NCBI GenBank assembly: GCA_013399875.1
Contig: VXAZ01007544.1
Coordinates: 157,155-221,154 of the forward strand
Source of the DNA: Gymnorhina tibicen
Lineage: Eukaryota > Chordata > Aves > Passeriformes > Artamidae
DNA length: 64,000 bases
Direction of reading: 5' to 3'
Part shown: piece after piece, positions 61,136-64,000 of the stretch
Layout of the letters: each line of letters starts with the position of its first letter
How positions within the stretch are numbered: position 1 is the first letter of the stretch
Position numbers and translations under genes: made by a program
Notes under the pieces: generated by a model
What the model saw: only the letters and a program-made list of their open reading frames with translations
What the model was told of the DNA's origin: nothing
Databases searched by the model: none

Positions 61136-63573
61136 TTTTTGGGCAGCAATTCAGAAGGCTCTGATACTTCCCCCTCCCCAGACACCAATCTGGTATCTTT
61201 CTATCTAAGTTTTTTGACACCTTTTGTCTGTGGAAATCAATAAACAAAGTCTGAAAATAATTTTCTCTGCAAAAATAAACTGTTATGGAAATTTCTAGTA
61301 TCATTTTTGGCCAATGTATGACTTTAAATCCAGGGTTTTCATCTTTCCTTGCTTATGTTATTTTATATTTATTACACTTTATCTTAAAAATTTAATTACT
61401 TTTTCTTTTGAAATATGAATCTTAAGATGGATATGTTCCAGGGACAGTTTTAAGTGAATAATTAGCAAAGTTTGTCTACAGAATTTGAAGGGTGATCGCT
61501 GAGGCTATTGAAAATTTTTTTTAAGGCCTCAGGTATTTTTTAAGTACCTGTTCCCTTTAATGCAGTTTTTATAAACCTGCTATTCATGAAAAGTGACAAA
61601 CAACTACCTTGTAATTGGAGTTCACTGTGAATTTAAAGCTAGTGACTCTCATGATAATCCTCCGAGCATTTTTGGTCTCCCAGCCCCATGTATGAGATTG
61701 ACTATATTGCAGCTTCCATATCTAAAAGCCTTTTTCCAGCAAGGAATCTCATCCTACAGTAAAGGCTATAACATCTACTTTTGCTAACCAAGGACAGGGC
61801 TGAAAATAACTTTAATTTTACATGGATATCAAACAGTGTTTTATATCATGATAATAACACTTCATTTTATCTGATATATCCTAGACTAAAACGTAACTGA
61901 GAAGATTGCAGGTATGATTTTAAATATTTTTGCTTCCCCTAGCTTTTAGTTATTGACATGTCTTGTTCTGCATTGCTGCTCTCTGTTGTGTTTAACTGAA
62001 TATCCTAAATAAAAAACTGAAAAAAAGAAAAGAAAATTCTTTCCAGAATTGAGACTTTGCTGGCAAACTTAATTTACTTCAATATAACATATATGTTAAA
62101 GCAGAGTTTAAATTTCATTTTTGAAAGACAATGTCAAATACATCTTCCTGGAGAAAAAGACCATTCCACCATCTCAAATATATGACAGTAGCATACTGCA
62201 GGAAGAACATGGACTATTATTACATTAATTTAGTTCCTACATTCATTTTTTGCTGACTATGATTATAAAAAATTATTTATAAGATGTAAAGATGTAATTT
62301 CTTCAGTCCAAGAAGGCTGTCCAGGAGTGTCTTTGCTAAGGCAACCATATGAGTCCCTAATGCGGCACCATTTATGGATATTAGATACGTCAATAAGAGA
62401 AATGAAATAAAAGGGATATCCACATATGGTGTTGAATTTTGGCCTTATTAAAAAAATAAATACCCCTTGAGAATGTGGTAAATGCATAAGATACAGAAAA
62501 AATAGCAAACATCTCATTATAGTATAGTTGTTCTCTTCCTGCTTCTTCTATGAACATGTACAAGGTACACACAGGCTATTGTTCTTTTCCCCTTATAAGT
62601 TAAACAGAGCCTGAATTTCCTATCAAGTTTGAACAAATTTTTGTGTTTCTGGTATGCTTCCTGAGCAAACTCCTGTGAAGCAGTAAACACTATGGCAGCG
62701 CAGAGTTTATTACCTCTCTGACAACGTCCAAGTTTTCTGTGCTTACTCTGAGATAGATATCAAGATCTATTTTCAAGATAAATTATTTAATTTCCCTTCA
62801 TAAAACTGTTTTCGGGGCAAGATACATGAGCTGCTGTGAAAAAGGGGTTGTTTTTTCTTTCCAGAGATTTTTCACATCAACAGATCAGCCCCTGACATCT
62901 CAGGTTAAGCTATCTCAGCATAATCACTGATAGTACACAATTTGCAGGAAGCAAAAGGAGCACTGTGAAGGTTTCAGGTCAAAAATTAATCTACCTGACA
63001 GGAGCATGTCTGGAAAGCTTCATCTTCAGCATTCCAGTGATGCCTAAATCCTTCTCACCTGCTGGAATGGCACTGATTTCCAAATTATAAATTAATTTAC
63101 AATTTAAAATTTAAATTTAAAAGTCTGTTTGAAGAAGAGGTTTTATTTGTTTCCTGTAACTCTGTAAACTTGCTAGTGAGCAAGGGATGGAAACTGAGTG
63201 TTACATATTTTTGTAGCTGTTTCTTAGTTTCTTTTTCGTGCTTCAAAGGAAAGCTAGGTCTCAGATGCAAACTTCTAAAGTTAGTAAAGATACCATTTCT
63301 CTGGTCTGTGGCTTGGAATGGGTAACAGTCATTTAATCTATGTACATGGCATTTTTTTTTCATTGGGGTAAAAAACCACAACAGTAGCTTTACCGTTCCA
63401 AAAAACAGTTCCTCTTTAACAAAAAATCAGGCAGAATTAGGAATATTAATACTGTGTTGCATAACAGATGCACTATGTCAAAGGAATAAAATGTTTCTGC
63501 CTTGAAAAACTTTCCATGCAAAGAACACTTTAAGAACTTTACCTGTTTTACTTCTGTAAAATTCAAGGTAAGA

Positions 63574-63574
<1 letters not shown>

Positions 63575-63613
<39 letters not shown>
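63575..63613. repeat. (ATT)13 microsatellite
   Basis: An uninterrupted trinucleotide run; probably polymorphic. Confidence 0.97.
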
Positions 63614-64000
63614 TCTTCTTCATTGCTTCAGCACAAAAGGATAGGGTATGGTTAGCTTAAAAAGCTGAAATATATTATGGGAAGTGGAAAAAGATAATTT
63701 TCCTGGAACATGGAAATCCAGAGCAGATGGAGGTCACATGAATACAGTATCAGACATTTCAATAATGGTTGAAAAATGCATGAGCTACAATTAGTCCATA
63801 CAAGCATAATGGAACATGCTCCATACTCACAGGTGTATGTGCAGTCCTCACAATATCTCTTTCAGTCTGTTTTCTATATTATCTCATCATCTTACAAGAA
63901 CATGCAAAAATATATCTCCAGAATATTGGCCAGTATAAGTTCTAAAATATGTGAAATATACAGGGAAGTCTTTGCTTAATTTGATATTTTTGCAAAGTTC

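Larger units (their letters stand above)
60239..64000. other. AT-rich non-coding stretch
   Basis: Holds the tandem duplication at 61013-61135 and the (ATT)n repeat at 63575-63613. A 106-codon minus frame with a true ATG (60984-61304) runs through the duplication and has no recognisable product. No repeat family or gene was identified. Confidence 0.5.

Overview
The window looks like a gene-poor stretch of a bird chromosome. The best evidence is repeat content. At least eight fragments of CR1-type LINEs are recognisable by their 3' ends or by remnants of the reverse-transcriptase ORF, and there are several LTRs of avian endogenous retrovirus (ERV) types. The background is AT-rich and CpG-poor. 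The LTR mix suggests a neoavian, perhaps passerine, bird, but that is inference. I found no convincing multi-exon protein-coding gene, tRNA, rRNA, snRNA or CRISPR array. Nearly all long open frames are either chance or CR1 remnants, and several have no ATG.

Layout. From 1 to 13 kb the sequence is AT-rich and mostly unique, with a CR1 stub (1762-1832), simple repeats, a G-rich tract (12021-12064) and a block that resembles a conserved non-coding element (12285-12670). A CR1 3' end lies at 13213-13425. At 16870-17803 there is an ERVL-type LTR with a second, unrelated LTR nested inside it (17139-17479). A third LTR type lies at 19401-19931 in reverse orientation. Two adjacent perfect hairpins lie at 22554-22612. 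A forward CR1 (24395-25036) abuts a probable reverse LTR (25040-about 25690). A CpG-dense block with a TATA-like box lies within 29281-30000.

From 35090 to about 38060 there is a very old, reverse-strand CR1/L3-like element, split by a probable LTR insertion (36310-36854). A younger 1.4-kb reverse CR1 with several ORF2 pieces occupies 44641-46026. Further reverse CR1 pieces are at 47278-47412, 51176-52245 and 56355-56955. An assembly gap (50525-50671) sits in a purine microsatellite. A clean ERVL solo LTR with a 5-bp target duplication is at 57998-58560. The last 5 kb is AT-rich, with one possible terminal exon on the minus strand (60065-60238) and a diverged 61-bp tandem duplication.

Nothing here forms a coherent multigene system. 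The points of interest are genome-archaeological (nested and ancient insertions), mutational (twin hairpins) and possibly regulatory (CpG block, CNE-like blocks). Homology calls were made by eye from family knowledge; no search was run.
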